From: RPRC01 sp034933285
GTDB taxonomy: Bacteria; Desulfobacterota; Desulfuromonadia; Geobacterales; Geobacteraceae
Assembly: GCA_034933285.1 (NCBI GenBank)
Contig: JAYFNT010000011.1
Span: forward strand, 75,491 to 139,490
Direction: 5' to 3'
Length of the DNA stretch: 64,000 nt
A program made the position numbers and the translations under genes. Numbering within the stretch: the stretch's first letter is position 1; the number at the start of each line of letters is the position of its first letter. Below the pieces are notes generated by a model, which saw only the letters and a list, made by a program, of their open reading frames with translations, made no database searches and was not told the origin of the DNA. Below are positions 25,967 to 35,287 of the stretch, in pieces.

Positions 25967-27385
25967 TTATCTTGTCAGGAGCAGCGCCTGGTCCAGGTCG
26001 GCAATGGTATCAGACGGATGCTCGCCCCCCACGCACAGGCGGACCATGTTCGGCAGGATGCCTGCCAGCGAACGCGCTTCATCTCCCTGCTGCTGATGGG
26101 TTGAAATGGACGGGATGGTGGCGACGCTCTTGATGCGGCCCAGGTCCGTGGCCCGCCAGATCCGCTGCAGGCCGTCGAAGAACTTGCGGGCGTTTTCCGC
26201 CCCCCCCTTGACGCAGAACGACAGCAGGTGGCCGTAGCGGTTGACCGGTTTGCCGTAGTGCTCGTCGTATTCCGCATCCACCAGCCACATGTACCTGCTG
26301 GCCAGTTCGTGCAGCGGGTGGTTGGGCAGGCCCAGGTACTGGACGTTTTCCACACGTGGATGCCCTTCCAGGAACCGGGCGACTTCCATGGCGTTCCGGC
26401 TCAACATGTCCATCTTGGAGCGCAGGGTCCGCATGTCGTTCAGGGTCATCACCGCCTGCAGGGGATGGAGGTTAGGGCCGAAATCGCGGTTCTGCAGGTA
26501 CTTGATGTGCAACGAGAAATCGTTCTTCAACCGGTCATCGTTGATGTTTGTGACCAGGTTCTTGCGGGCGATGACGGCACCGCAGACACCGAAGCCACTG
26601 CTGGTGAGGCTCTTGGTTGCGGATTGCACCACGATATCAGCGCCGTGGCAGATCGGACGGAGCAGCGCAGGCGTGGCAATGGTGGAGTCTACTATCAACG
26701 GCAGGTTGTTGCTGTGGGCAAGGTCGGCAACAGCCTTGATATCGAAGAATCCGAGTTGGGGATTGCTGGGAAGTTCACCATAGAGGAAACGGGTATGGGC
26801 ATCGATCTTCGATGCCCATTCATCCAGGTTGGTGGCGTCCAGCACCCAGCGGCATTCGATGTTCTGCTCCTGCATCAGGCGGACCGAAAACTGCTGGTAC
26901 GTCCCGCCGTAGCACTGGACCGTGGCGACGAAGTTCCTCTTTTCATTTACGTCATCCTGAATTTTCAGGAAAGGATGCACGGCCGTCATGATGGCCGCCA
27001 TTCCCGAAGAGGTGGAGCAGCAGGAAGTCACCCCGTCGTACCCGTATCCTTCCAAGAGGGCTAGGGTCCATTCGTAATAGTAGGTGGAGGGATTGGCGAT
27101 GCGCGAGTAGCACCAGGTGGGGATCTTGTAGGCCAGGGCCGCGGCCATCTCGTCAGAGTCGCGATAGGCCTGGGCGGTGCTCATGAAGATCGGCTCGATG
27201 ATCGAACCCTGGTAGTCGTCTATGGCGTCCCTGACCGTGTACAGTCCGTGCACCGCAATGGTATCGAACTTCCACTTCTTCACCACCTCGCGGATATATT
27301 TCTCGCGATCGGCCAGGTAGATGTTGTTACGGTCGATATAGCGCTGCATCCCTTCTGTGATTTCCACATCGTCGGCAGGTGCCAT
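25967..27385 (-). CDS. Cys/Met-metabolism PLP-dependent enzyme
   Basis: 472 residues, fold type I trans-sulfuration family (cystathionine gamma-synthase / gamma-lyase / O-acetylhomoserine sulfhydrylase group). The PLP lysine is Lys258 in QSATKSLTSSG; STSSGMAA near 125 binds the cofactor phosphate. The N-terminus (about 1-45, rich in charged helix) is longer than in classical members, so it may be a distinct subgroup. ATG 27385 has AAGGAG six bases upstream. The product could be a lyase or a sulfhydrylase; the sequence alone does not decide. Confidence 0.85.
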   Translation of the reverse strand: MAPADDVEITEGMQRYIDRNNIYLADREKYIREVVKKWKFDTIAVHGLYTVRDAIDDYQGSIIEPIFMSTAQAYRDSDEMAAALAYKIPTWCYSRIANPSTYYYEWTLALLEGYGYDGVTSCCSTSSGMAAIMTAVHPFLKIQDDVNEKRNFVATVQCYGGTYQQFSVRLMQEQNIECRWVLDATNLDEWASKIDAHTRFLYGELPSNPQLGFFDIKAVADLAHSNNLPLIVDSTIATPALLRPICHGADIVVQSATKSLTSSGFGVCGAVIARKNLVTNINDDRLKNDFSLHIKYLQNRDFGPNLHPLQAVMTLNDMRTLRSKMDMLSRNAMEVARFLEGHPRVENVQYLGLPNHPLHELASRYMWLVDAEYDEHYGKPVNRYGHLLSFCVKGGAENARKFFDGLQRIWRATDLGRIKSVATIPSISTHQQQGDEARSLAGILPNMVRLCVGGEHPSDTIADLDQALLLTR

Positions 27386-27551
27386 CTCGCTCTCCTTGAC
27401 GGTATTCGTTACCCTGGCTTGAATTTGGCTGAAAGGTACATTGCAATGATCAGGATATCTTTTCTTCGCGCCGAGTCAACCGTGGATGGAATATCGAAGG
27501 AGCTGAATTATGACAGAAGGATATTCATGGAGACTCCCCATGCTCCATATG

Positions 27552-28754
27552 TCATGAGGTGAAAACGTCTTTCATTTCCGCTGCAAGTGTATCGCGGTGG
27601 ACCTCTTGAATATCAGGACCGGCCGACATCGTCATCCATGCCATCTCATACTGTTGCCGGGCAAGTTCAAAATTGTTCAGAACCTTGTAAATCCGGGCCG
27701 CATTCCAGTATGGGAAGGGGTTGTCCCGAAAAATCGCGGTTGCGGTCGCAAAACGCTCGATCGCCTCGGGATAACGTTTATGGATGTACTCCTTGATGCC
27801 TTGGGCGAAGGTCTTGTCGGCGACAGTCTTGATGACTGACGGCAGGAAAACTCGTACCCGGCTTCCTCGGGCCGACTGCAATTCAATGTTTCCCTCATCT
27901 GCAAGAGCGTCGACAATTCTCATCCCCTGTTCCAGAGTCTCCCGATATGCGGCCTCCTGGCAACCAGCTCCGGCCCTGTTCGATTTCAGCATGTCGAACA
28001 TGACATCCTGGAAATGGTGTCCAGCCAAAAAGGCGGCAATAGCTTCATACTGCCGTGCCCGGGGGACCTTGTCAGCCTGGAGGCTGAAATACTCCCGCAC
28101 GATTTCGGCGCTGTGAAGCGCAAGCCTCAACAGGTTTCGCCAGTCATATTGGTCGAAGCTCGCCAGCCGACGGAGAATTTCTTCCTGTCCGGCAATGGTT
28201 ACTTCATCATCGAATGCAGGGATTTGCTTCTCCAGCATTCTCTTTCGCAGTTCTGCAAAAAAGACTTTCCCGCGCTCCTCCGAAGCCTTTTTCAGTATCA
28301 GCCGCACAGCAGGGCGGTGCTGCTCGTACGGGTATGATTCCTCACCCTGTATCAGAAAACCGGTTTCGGCGGTTATCTCTCTCAGAAGTTCGATCGGGAA
28401 GCAGAACACATGATGCATCCCCGTCGATTCCGCGCCATATACCCATTGCAGGGCCGCCTCCCGCGCAACCCTGCCTCCGGCGAGAAACACTTCGAAAGTG
28501 CGCTCGATGTCGGGAGTTTCCAGCCTGAGCATGCCTCCCGGTCGCAGCACCCTGAAGCATTCCGCCAGGAAGTACCTGCTTTTGAAGAAACCGAGGTGCT
28601 CGATCAGTTGAGACGCCACTATCGAATCGACCGTGGACGATGCAAACTGCAGGTCAAGGGCATCCATCCTCACATCTGCGAGTGAATCGATGCCAGCGTC
28701 GACATTAAGATACCCATCCAGGTACTTATGACCGCAGCCGATGTTCAGTTTCAC
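27552..28754 (-). CDS. SAM-dependent methyltransferase with C-terminal helical repeats
   Basis: 400 residues. The first 170 form a class I methyltransferase: LNIGCGHKYLDGYLNVD (SAM-binding glycine motif), LIEHLGF, and FRVLRPGGMLRLETPD. The remainder is helical, ending in TPR-like repeats (AIERFATATAIFRDNPFPYW). The start is GTG at 28754, three bases after the stop of the radical SAM gene, so translation is coupled. Because of that coupling, its substrate is probably the product of, or shared with, the radical SAM enzyme. It is the third gene of the Kunitz - radical SAM - methyltransferase operon. Confidence 0.85.
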   Translation of the reverse strand: MKLNIGCGHKYLDGYLNVDAGIDSLADVRMDALDLQFASSTVDSIVASQLIEHLGFFKSRYFLAECFRVLRPGGMLRLETPDIERTFEVFLAGGRVAREAALQWVYGAESTGMHHVFCFPIELLREITAETGFLIQGEESYPYEQHRPAVRLILKKASEERGKVFFAELRKRMLEKQIPAFDDEVTIAGQEEILRRLASFDQYDWRNLLRLALHSAEIVREYFSLQADKVPRARQYEAIAAFLAGHHFQDVMFDMLKSNRAGAGCQEAAYRETLEQGMRIVDALADEGNIELQSARGSRVRVFLPSVIKTVADKTFAQGIKEYIHKRYPEAIERFATATAIFRDNPFPYWNAARIYKVLNNFELARQQYEMAWMTMSAGPDIQEVHRDTLAAEMKDVFTS

Positions 28755-28757
28755 CGT

Positions 28758-29906
28758 CTACCTGTTTCCAAGAAAGGATCGCCGCAGTAGCCGGCCCTCT
28801 CTGTTGCGTGTAAAAGTGTTGACCCGGCGTTTCATGCGCAGCATGAGCCGGTAAAGGGGATTGCGCAGCTCGTCCCGGAACAGACGCTTCTCGAGTCGGT
28901 TGAAGCAGTAGGGATCGTTGTGGAATTTCCCGGTCTTCATAAGCGACATTTCATTGCATCCGCCCTTGCACTCCGCCAGGTGAGAGCAGTCCATGCAGTT
29001 TTGACCAGCGTCGGCAGGTTTGAAATCCCTCGAATAGGAAAATGTTTCTCCACTGTTCCACAAGTCGTATACCGACATCTGCCGGACGTTCCCCTCTATC
29101 GTGGAGTCGTCCATGGAGAGGCAGCCCTTGATGTTGCCGTTGCTTTGGATGCCGATCACCGTGACTCCTGCCTGGCAGCCTGTCCATTGCGGGGCCAGCG
29201 ATATGTTGTCCAGCATCAGGGAATTATATCCCATATCATGTGCGCCGATGACCGGCATGACCCTCACCGGATATTTCCTGCGTGTTGAAGCTATGAACAG
29301 GCCGGTTGCGTAAAACTCCTCCTCGTCCAGCAGCAGTTCCCGGGGGAATCTCTTTCCTTCGGCCCCCGCCACCTGGATCTGCCAGGCGATGTCCTGACCG
29401 AGCAGCTTTTCGCGGATATCCGAGAGCTCGTTGATGTTCAACTTGTGAACCGTTGTGATGACACTGACCGGAAGTCCTTCGGCCTTGGCTTCCCGGATGA
29501 ACTCCCAGGTTTTTGCCCAGGCGCCTTTCTGCCCGCGAATCCGGTCGTGAATTTCAAGGTCTGCTGCATCGATGCTCACCGCAAGAGCCCGTGGGGCAAG
29601 GTCTCTCAGCCGTGAAAAAGTGTCGCCGCTCGTTATTGTGCCGTTGGTGATGACCGACAGTTCCATGCCGAGTTCACGGATAAGGCGGGCTATCTGCCAG
29701 AAGTCCGGGCGCAGGAGCGGTTCCCCTCCCATGAGGGCTATGCCGAGGCAGCCGGTCCTTTTCAGGTCGTGGCACAGGCTAACCGCTTCGGAGGTCGACA
29801 GCTCATCGCTCCGCCTGCCTCCGGCGCTGGAACCACAGTGGATGCAGTTCAGATTACAGGCGAGGGTGAACTCCCAGACTGCGCATTCAAGGGAATAGGC
29901 TTTCAT
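28758..29906 (-). CDS. Radical SAM/SPASM enzyme
   Basis: 382 residues. The [4Fe-4S] cluster motif CNLNCIHC (Cys17, Cys21, Cys24) is followed by MGGEPLLRPDF. The C-terminus has a SPASM-type cysteine cluster (CQAG, GCLSM, CMDC, CKGGC) for auxiliary Fe-S clusters. SPASM enzymes usually modify peptides or proteins (sactipeptide, PqqE-like and similar). The ATG at 29906 is chosen because the family begins just before the first Cys; an upstream extension would overlap the Kunitz gene. The gene for the secreted Kunitz protein ends 13 bases upstream, making that protein a candidate substrate by position only. Confidence 0.9.
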   Translation of the reverse strand: MKAYSLECAVWEFTLACNLNCIHCGSSAGGRRSDELSTSEAVSLCHDLKRTGCLGIALMGGEPLLRPDFWQIARLIRELGMELSVITNGTITSGDTFSRLRDLAPRALAVSIDAADLEIHDRIRGQKGAWAKTWEFIREAKAEGLPVSVITTVHKLNINELSDIREKLLGQDIAWQIQVAGAEGKRFPRELLLDEEEFYATGLFIASTRRKYPVRVMPVIGAHDMGYNSLMLDNISLAPQWTGCQAGVTVIGIQSNGNIKGCLSMDDSTIEGNVRQMSVYDLWNSGETFSYSRDFKPADAGQNCMDCSHLAECKGGCNEMSLMKTGKFHNDPYCFNRLEKRLFRDELRNPLYRLMLRMKRRVNTFTRNREGRLLRRSFLGNR

Positions 29907-29919
29907 AATCCAATACGGC

Positions 29920-30393
29920 TCAGAAGTCGTGAAGCTGAAAATCGCGAATGCTGACGGTGAAATACCTCGTGCCGCACGGATAACCGGGATACGGCCCGCA
30001 GTTTTCATCCTTCACCACCGGTTCTGCTTTCTGGTCGAGACAAGCCTGTTCGCACTCTTTCTTGGTTTCGAATGGGACGACTCCGTCGCACCCGCCATAA
30101 GCGAACGTCTCACAGCTCTTTGTTTCCTGGTTGAAATAGTATTTCCAGAAGAGAGCCTTGCATCGCCCCCCGTCGGGCTTGAGCCTGCATCTTTCGGCCA
30201 GTTTTTGATTGGCCCGCGGCTTGTCGATTGCCTTCTGCAGATCAGCGGGATCACTGCCGCCCGCATGTGCGGAACCGGCAAAAACCGATAACGCCAAAGC
30301 CACGAGACCTGAGAGACCGATTTTGAAAAACCCGGTGATTTCACTGTCATCAAGCCCCGTTTTTTTCCCTAGGTGCACGATCTTATGTTTCAT
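29920..30393 (-). CDS. Secreted Kunitz/BPTI-domain protein
   Basis: 157 residues with a signal peptide (hydrophobic 25-43, SAHA at 41-44) and one Kunitz protease-inhibitor domain. The six cysteines are Cys69, 78, 94, 102, 114 and 118, with spacing 8-15-7-11-3 against 8-15-7-12-3 in BPTI, plus the YGGC motif. The P1 position after the second Cys is Lys79 (RCKAL), as in trypsin inhibitors. Two further cysteines (132, 140) lie in a tail, NCGPYPGYPC, that is not part of the fold. Kunitz domains are rare in bacteria. GGAGGT precedes ATG 30393. First gene of the radical SAM operon. Confidence 0.9.
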   Translation of the reverse strand: MKHKIVHLGKKTGLDDSEITGFFKIGLSGLVALALSVFAGSAHAGGSDPADLQKAIDKPRANQKLAERCRLKPDGGRCKALFWKYYFNQETKSCETFAYGGCDGVVPFETKKECEQACLDQKAEPVVKDENCGPYPGYPCGTRYFTVSIRDFQLHDF

Positions 30394-30538
30394 GGGTTCA
30401 CCTCCGCCTCCGTGATTGACGCTTAAAAATTGCAGTGACCCGTCCTTTCCAGGAAAACAGGCCTCTTTTCTGATTTATCGGAATAATTTGCTGCAAACTG
30501 TAATACTCTTGCCCACGCATGATGCATCCGCAAAAAGT

Positions 30539-30616
30539 CGTCATACCAGCGCAGGCAGGTATCCAGGGTTTATGTAATACTAAAATTCCTGGATTCCCGT
30601 TTTCACGGGAATGACG
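30539..30616. repeat. Palindromic MITE-like intergenic repeat
   Basis: A 78-base element beginning CGTCATACCAGCGCAGGC and ending TTTTCACGGGAATGACG, with internal ATCCAGG/CCTGGAT arms. Elements of this CGTCATTCC...GGAATGACG type are widespread in bacterial genomes. No coding capacity. Confidence 0.8.
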
Positions 30617-31120
30617 AGCAAATGCTTCATGGGGCTGATTGTCCTTTCAACGAATGACAGGCCAAGTCCTGTCCCTTTGCCAATCCCCTTCGTTGTAAAA
30701 TGCCTATCCCCCCAATGATAATCAGAAGAGAATCAACCATCACTTACAATCTGCACAAATTAAGCATTGCAAATCCACTAAGGAAACCAATGTCATCGTT
30801 GAGTTTAACGGTTTGTCCGATCAGTGGCAACCCTGAATATCATGTAATAGCTGCTCTTTTTCCTGAGTCCGTTCCAGGAGTTCTCGTATTTCGGATTATT
30901 TCCGGATTCGTTTTTCCTGAGAAGCGCTCAGGCAAGAGATGAGCCATCCTCGCTTGTGAAACAAGTCCAAATCGGAAAACTTCTTTCACTCTCCGAGATG
31001 GTCAACCAGCTGACCGGGCTTGCAGCCGCTATCCCCGAACCGTGCCGGGCGGCAGTGCTTCCAAGAAAGGTCTCCATATACGCGCATCGGAAAGACGGCT
31101 TGAAATACGGACCTATTTAT
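30617..31120. other. Gap before tetR with no convincing gene
   Basis: The whole intergenic gap is 30394-31156. Beyond the palindromic repeat and the operator region I find no gene. A + frame stays open from 30851 to 31135, but it has no plausible start or ribosome binding site and no recognisable motif. An 80-codon frame at 30700 also lacks support. Confidence 0.6.
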
Positions 31121-31155
31121 GTTACAACACTGTAAATTAAAGTTAACGGTGTTAA
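31121..31155. promoter_or_regulatory. Operator-like repeat before tetR (copy A)
   Basis: AAGTTAACGGTGTTAA (31140-31155) directly abuts the tetR start codon. An opposed AACACTGTAA lies 11 bases to the left, forming a dyad. The same 16-base motif, with one change, recurs before the squalene-hopene cyclase gene. Confidence 0.65.
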
Positions 31156-31156
31156 A

Positions 31157-31765
31157 ATGGGCATCAGGGAACGACGACAGAAACACAAGGATGAATTCAA
31201 GGCTGAGATTCTGGGGGCAGCCCTGACCCTTTTCGCTGAGGAGGGGTACTCCAATTTTTCCATGCGCAGGCTGGCGGCCAGGATTGAGCACTCTTCCACA
31301 ACCATCTACAACTATTTTCGCGACAAGGATGACCTGCTGTTTCATATCAGCGAGGACCATCATGCCCATCTCTTGGAGAATATGGAAAAAATCCGGAAGA
31401 ACGGGAATACTCCCGAAGATACCCTGAGAGAGGTACTTCTGGATTACATCCGATACAGTCTGGCGAATCCCGAGCAGTACAAAGTGGTTTTCTTTTCCAA
31501 CCCTCAGCTGTACGGCAGACCGGAGGAATTCAAAAACAGGGATACCATGTCGCTGCGCACCTGGAGATGCATCTGCGAGATCATCGACGAGTGCATGAAG
31601 AGCGGAGTGTTCCGTCCCATGGACTGCGAAACGCTTTCCCTTGTCATCTGGAGCGCGATACACGGGCTGGTTGCCAGTCTTATCTTCACGAAGGATTTCC
31701 CCATGCCGGACCCGGAAGTGATGGCGAATATGCTGTTGGATGGTTTGTTCAAGGGATTCGGATAG
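31157..31765 (+). CDS. TetR-family transcriptional regulator
   Basis: 202 residues. The N-terminal helix-turn-helix reads FSMRRLAARIEHSSTTIYNY, the classic TetR form. The C-terminal ligand domain has no recognisable ligand signature. ATG 31157 directly follows the operator-like motif, suggesting autoregulation. The next gene, 61 bases on, is squalene-hopene cyclase, preceded by a second copy of the motif, so it is the probable target. Confidence 0.92.
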   Translation: MGIRERRQKHKDEFKAEILGAALTLFAEEGYSNFSMRRLAARIEHSSTTIYNYFRDKDDLLFHISEDHHAHLLENMEKIRKNGNTPEDTLREVLLDYIRYSLANPEQYKVVFFSNPQLYGRPEEFKNRDTMSLRTWRCICEIIDECMKSGVFRPMDCETLSLVIWSAIHGLVASLIFTKDFPMPDPEVMANMLLDGLFKGFG

Positions 31766-31781
31766 GTTTTTTTTGCATTTT

Positions 31782-31797
31782 AAGTTAACGATGTTAA
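31782..31797. promoter_or_regulatory. Operator-like repeat before squalene-hopene cyclase (copy B)
   Basis: AAGTTAACGATGTTAA differs from copy A (31140-31155) at one position. It lies between tetR and the cyclase, 30 bases before the cyclase start. Confidence 0.65.
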
Positions 31798-31826
31798 TAC
31801 ATATTACTGGTGTTACTGGTGCTGTC

Positions 31827-33983
31827 ATGAAAAAAACAAGCAAGTCTCTATTCAGCTTAATAAAAGGTGGGAAGAAAACAGCCAGCGAAGACTGTGCCGG
31901 CAGGTGCGTTGACACTGACGAACTGGAGCGGATTGCAAAAGGAGCGGCCACGCTGCTTGCTTCAAGGCAAAAGGAGGATGGGCATTGGGTTTTCGAGCTG
32001 GAGGCGGATGTGACCATTCCGGCGGAGTATGTGATGCTGCAGCGCTTCCTCGGCAGCGAAATGGATGGGGACATGGTTGCAAGGATGTCCGCCTACATGC
32101 TGGAGCGACAGCTGCCCGATGGCGGATGGCCCCTGTATGCCGTTGACGGAAATGCCAATATCAGCGCCAGCGTCAAGGCATATTTTGCCCTCAAGCTCCT
32201 GGGTCACGACAAGAATGCCCCCTACATGGTGAAAGCGCGCCAGATGATTCTGGCGCTTGGGGGGGCTGAAAGATGCAATGTTTTTACCAGGATCACCCTG
32301 GCTCTCTTCGGCCAGGTGCCGTGGCACACTCCGCCAGCCATGCCTATCGAAATCATGTTGCTGCCCCGGTGGTTTTTCTTCCACCTGAGCAAGGTCTCCT
32401 ACTGGTCGCGCACCGTGATTGTACCGCTGTTGATTCTTTACGCGAAAAAGCCCGTCTGCCGGTTGGGCAGCGCTGAGGGGATTGCCGAGCTGTTCACGAC
32501 TCCGCCCGACATGCTCGGTCATCTTGACAGGTTCAGGCACCGCGCATGGCGCAAGAATGTGCTCATCGTGCTGGACCGGGTGTTGAAACGAACCATGCAC
32601 CTGATGCCGGAGCGGGTCAAAAGTCATGCCCTGGAGGAGGCGGAACGCTGGACACGGGCAAGGATGCAGGGAGACGGCGGTATCGGCGCCATTTATCCTG
32701 CCATGGCCAATGCGGTCATGGCCCTGAAAACACTGGGATGCCGCGAGAGCGATCCCGACTATCTGCGCGGCCTGGCGGCGATCGACAATCTCATTATCCA
32801 CAGAAAGTTGAAGGTGGCCGGCCTGCCGGCTGACGGCCCCGCGACAAGGGGGTATGCTGCGATTGACACCTCGTCAGCAGCCCCGGAGCTTTATGCGGCG
32901 TCACAGGCTGAATCGGCGGGAAGCCTTGAGTTCAGCTTTTGTCAACCCTGCAATTCGCCCATCTGGGATACCTGCATGAGCCTCTCGGCTCTCTGCGAGG
33001 CCGGATATACAGCCTCGGACGGGAACACAACGGAAAAGGCGGTGGAGTGGCTGTTCAACCAACAGATCTCCACGCCGGGCGACTGGTCCGCACATTGCCC
33101 GGGGTTGGAGTGCGGCGGATGGGCATTCCAGTATGAGAACGCCCTTTACCCAGATGTGGACGATACGGCAAAGGTGCTGATGAGCCTGTTCCGCGCCGGA
33201 GCGCTTGAAAGACCTGAATACCGGGAACCCATTGCACGGGCGGTCAGATGGATATTGGGGATGCAGAGTTCGGACGGCGGTTGGGGGGCCTTCGATGTGG
33301 ACAATAACTACCTCTATCTCAACGATATCCCCTTTGCCGACCATGGTGCGCTGCTGGACCCGAGCACGGCAGATCTGACCGGCAGGTGCATCGAAATGCT
33401 GGGGATGCTCGGTTTCGGCACGGACTATCCGCCCATTGCCAGGGGAATCGCGTATTTGAAAAAGGAACAGGAAGATTTCGGCGGCTGGTTCGGGCGCTGG
33501 GGTGTCAACTATATCTACGGCACCTGGTCGGTGCTCTCCGGCCTGCGGCAGGCCGGGGAGGATATGGAAAGCCCTTATGTAAGGAAGGCCGCGGACTGGC
33601 TGATTTCATGCCAGAACAGCGACGGCGGCTGGGGGGAAACATGCGCCAGCTACGACGACCCCTCACTTGCCGGAAGCGGGGCCAGCACCGCCTCGCAAAC
33701 TTCCTGGGCACTGCTGGCGCTGATGGCGGCAGGCGATGCAAGGCATGCCTCCGTAAAGACCGGCGTGCGCTATCTGATGGCAAATTACCGTAATGGCTGG
33801 AAAGAAAGGCATTTCACCGGCACCGGCTTCCCAAGAGTATTTTATCTGCGCTACCACGGCTACAGCCTGTTTTTCCCGGTCTGGGCGCTGGCGGTCTATT
33901 CAAGGCATAAGAACGGCATCACAACGGTTCAGGACATGGTGAGGGAGAAACAGCTGGAGCGGACCCCCAAGAATTTCGCTTGA
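31827..33983 (+). CDS. shc: Squalene-hopene cyclase
   Basis: Cyclises squalene to hopene/hopanol, the core of hopanoid membrane lipids. 718 residues with repeated QW motifs (QEDFGGWFGRW, QNSDGGWGE, QSSDGGWGAF) and the acid motif DVDDTA at 443-448, matching the DxDD that protonates squalene. It is a monotopic membrane enzyme. The start is ATG 31827 (MKKTSKS); a longer frame from 31740 overlaps tetR and lacks a ribosome binding site. No other hopanoid genes are adjacent, so precursor supply is encoded elsewhere. Confidence 0.95.
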   Translation: MKKTSKSLFSLIKGGKKTASEDCAGRCVDTDELERIAKGAATLLASRQKEDGHWVFELEADVTIPAEYVMLQRFLGSEMDGDMVARMSAYMLERQLPDGGWPLYAVDGNANISASVKAYFALKLLGHDKNAPYMVKARQMILALGGAERCNVFTRITLALFGQVPWHTPPAMPIEIMLLPRWFFFHLSKVSYWSRTVIVPLLILYAKKPVCRLGSAEGIAELFTTPPDMLGHLDRFRHRAWRKNVLIVLDRVLKRTMHLMPERVKSHALEEAERWTRARMQGDGGIGAIYPAMANAVMALKTLGCRESDPDYLRGLAAIDNLIIHRKLKVAGLPADGPATRGYAAIDTSSAAPELYAASQAESAGSLEFSFCQPCNSPIWDTCMSLSALCEAGYTASDGNTTEKAVEWLFNQQISTPGDWSAHCPGLECGGWAFQYENALYPDVDDTAKVLMSLFRAGALERPEYREPIARAVRWILGMQSSDGGWGAFDVDNNYLYLNDIPFADHGALLDPSTADLTGRCIEMLGMLGFGTDYPPIARGIAYLKKEQEDFGGWFGRWGVNYIYGTWSVLSGLRQAGEDMESPYVRKAADWLISCQNSDGGWGETCASYDDPSLAGSGASTASQTSWALLALMAAGDARHASVKTGVRYLMANYRNGWKERHFTGTGFPRVFYLRYHGYSLFFPVWALAVYSRHKNGITTVQDMVREKQLERTPKNFA

Positions 33984-34015
33984 TAAGGACATTGCCTGCA
34001 AACGTCTTTTATATC

Positions 34016-35287
34016 TCACTTTTCAACTCTCTTTAAAACACGATACTGAACAAAAATGAGACCTGCTATAGCCATGACAACGACAACATAAAGCAGGTAT
34101 CGGTAACGTTCGGTAAAGGGAAGCCGAGCAGCGTTTCCGGCAAACTTGGTGTTTGGCCGTGGTTGGCCAATATAAGCCAGCGTCAAATCATCCGGCCTTT
34201 GTTTCGCGATAAGGCCGGCAAGGTCGTACTCGGGTCGCTGCGCCAGTGGATTGCCCCAGAACAGGTACAATTTCCTGTCAGGTTGCTGTTTGAAAACCAG
34301 CAGCCTGCGATAGCCTTCGCCATTCACATTGGTAACGGAAATCGGCGGGCTGTCGAGATTCCTGAATACAAGGCGGAACTCCCTGGTCGCGATCTCCGGC
34401 ATGTCGACGGCCAATTGCGACTCATGCATGGTCGGTGTGTCAAAATTGAAAATCGTACCCTGCGCCCAGTGTTGCCAGTCTCCCTTGCCCAGTTTGACCT
34501 GCACCTCCACTGAGCGCTGGAAATTACGCTCCGCAGTGGAAATTATCAAGCGATCGAGCGGAAAAACCGTGTTCATACGGACAACGACACTGCTTTCTTT
34601 ATTCGATGCGCTGATTTGCGCATTTTCGGCCCTTCCCTGAATCGTGTAGGTTTCCCCCTGCGAATCGCTTTCCTGCAGCACTTTTACAGCGGTAATTGAT
34701 AATGGCTGCGCATTGTTGTTGGCAATCTTCAGCGCGAGATGGCGGAAGCTGGACTGGGGGAAGGTTATGCGGGTGTGATGGAGTTTTTCACCTCTGCTGG
34801 TGTCGAAAATCACCCCGTCATTGCGAATGGTATTCCAGTTATCGCCGTCAGGGCTGCCAAGCACCTGGACCTGCCGCGAGAATTCGGTATCGGAGGTGAT
34901 GATTTCCACCGCGTTGACACGGGCCTGTTGCTTCTCTATCATCAGTTCGAGCCAGGTATCACCTTTCCCGGTGCTCGATAGATTTCGCATTCGGGCCGGT
35001 ACCTCTTCATTTTGCTTCTCCGGCTTTCTCTGCATGATCTGCCATGGGACCTCTTCCTTACGGTCCGTAACTACCCGTAAATCGGCAAAAGGTGTTCTCG
35101 CGGATACATCGCCCAGTTGCCGTGGCTCCAGGTACACCCCTGCCAGGCTTCCCATGCCCCTTACATTGGATGCATCGATCTCGGCATACTTCTCCCAAAA
35201 CCGCTCGTCGAATGAATTGCATTGGCCGGATGTCCCGCTGATTAATAGGTGGACAAATAAGAGTGTACAGAAAAGAAATCTTGTCAT
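34016..35287 (-). CDS. DUF3999-family exported protein
   Basis: 423 residues with a signal peptide (about 1-20) and a single C-terminal transmembrane helix (about 395-413, LLYVVVVMAIAGLIFV) followed by basic residues. The body resembles DUF3999, beta-rich periplasmic domains (discoidin-like segments such as RQVQVLGSPDGDNWNTI). Its ATG overlaps the stop of the DUF2339 gene, and the two families are habitual neighbours. Function unknown; an envelope complex with the DUF2339 protein is likely. Confidence 0.85.
   Translation of the reverse strand: MTRFLFCTLLFVHLLISGTSGQCNSFDERFWEKYAEIDASNVRGMGSLAGVYLEPRQLGDVSARTPFADLRVVTDRKEEVPWQIMQRKPEKQNEEVPARMRNLSSTGKGDTWLELMIEKQQARVNAVEIITSDTEFSRQVQVLGSPDGDNWNTIRNDGVIFDTSRGEKLHHTRITFPQSSFRHLALKIANNNAQPLSITAVKVLQESDSQGETYTIQGRAENAQISASNKESSVVVRMNTVFPLDRLIISTAERNFQRSVEVQVKLGKGDWQHWAQGTIFNFDTPTMHESQLAVDMPEIATREFRLVFRNLDSPPISVTNVNGEGYRRLLVFKQQPDRKLYLFWGNPLAQRPEYDLAGLIAKQRPDDLTLAYIGQPRPNTKFAGNAARLPFTERYRYLLYVVVVMAIAGLIFVQYRVLKRVEK

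Noticed and set aside
30700..30942. An 80-codon + frame in the gap before tetR
   Set aside because: No ribosome binding site, odd composition and no recognisable motif.
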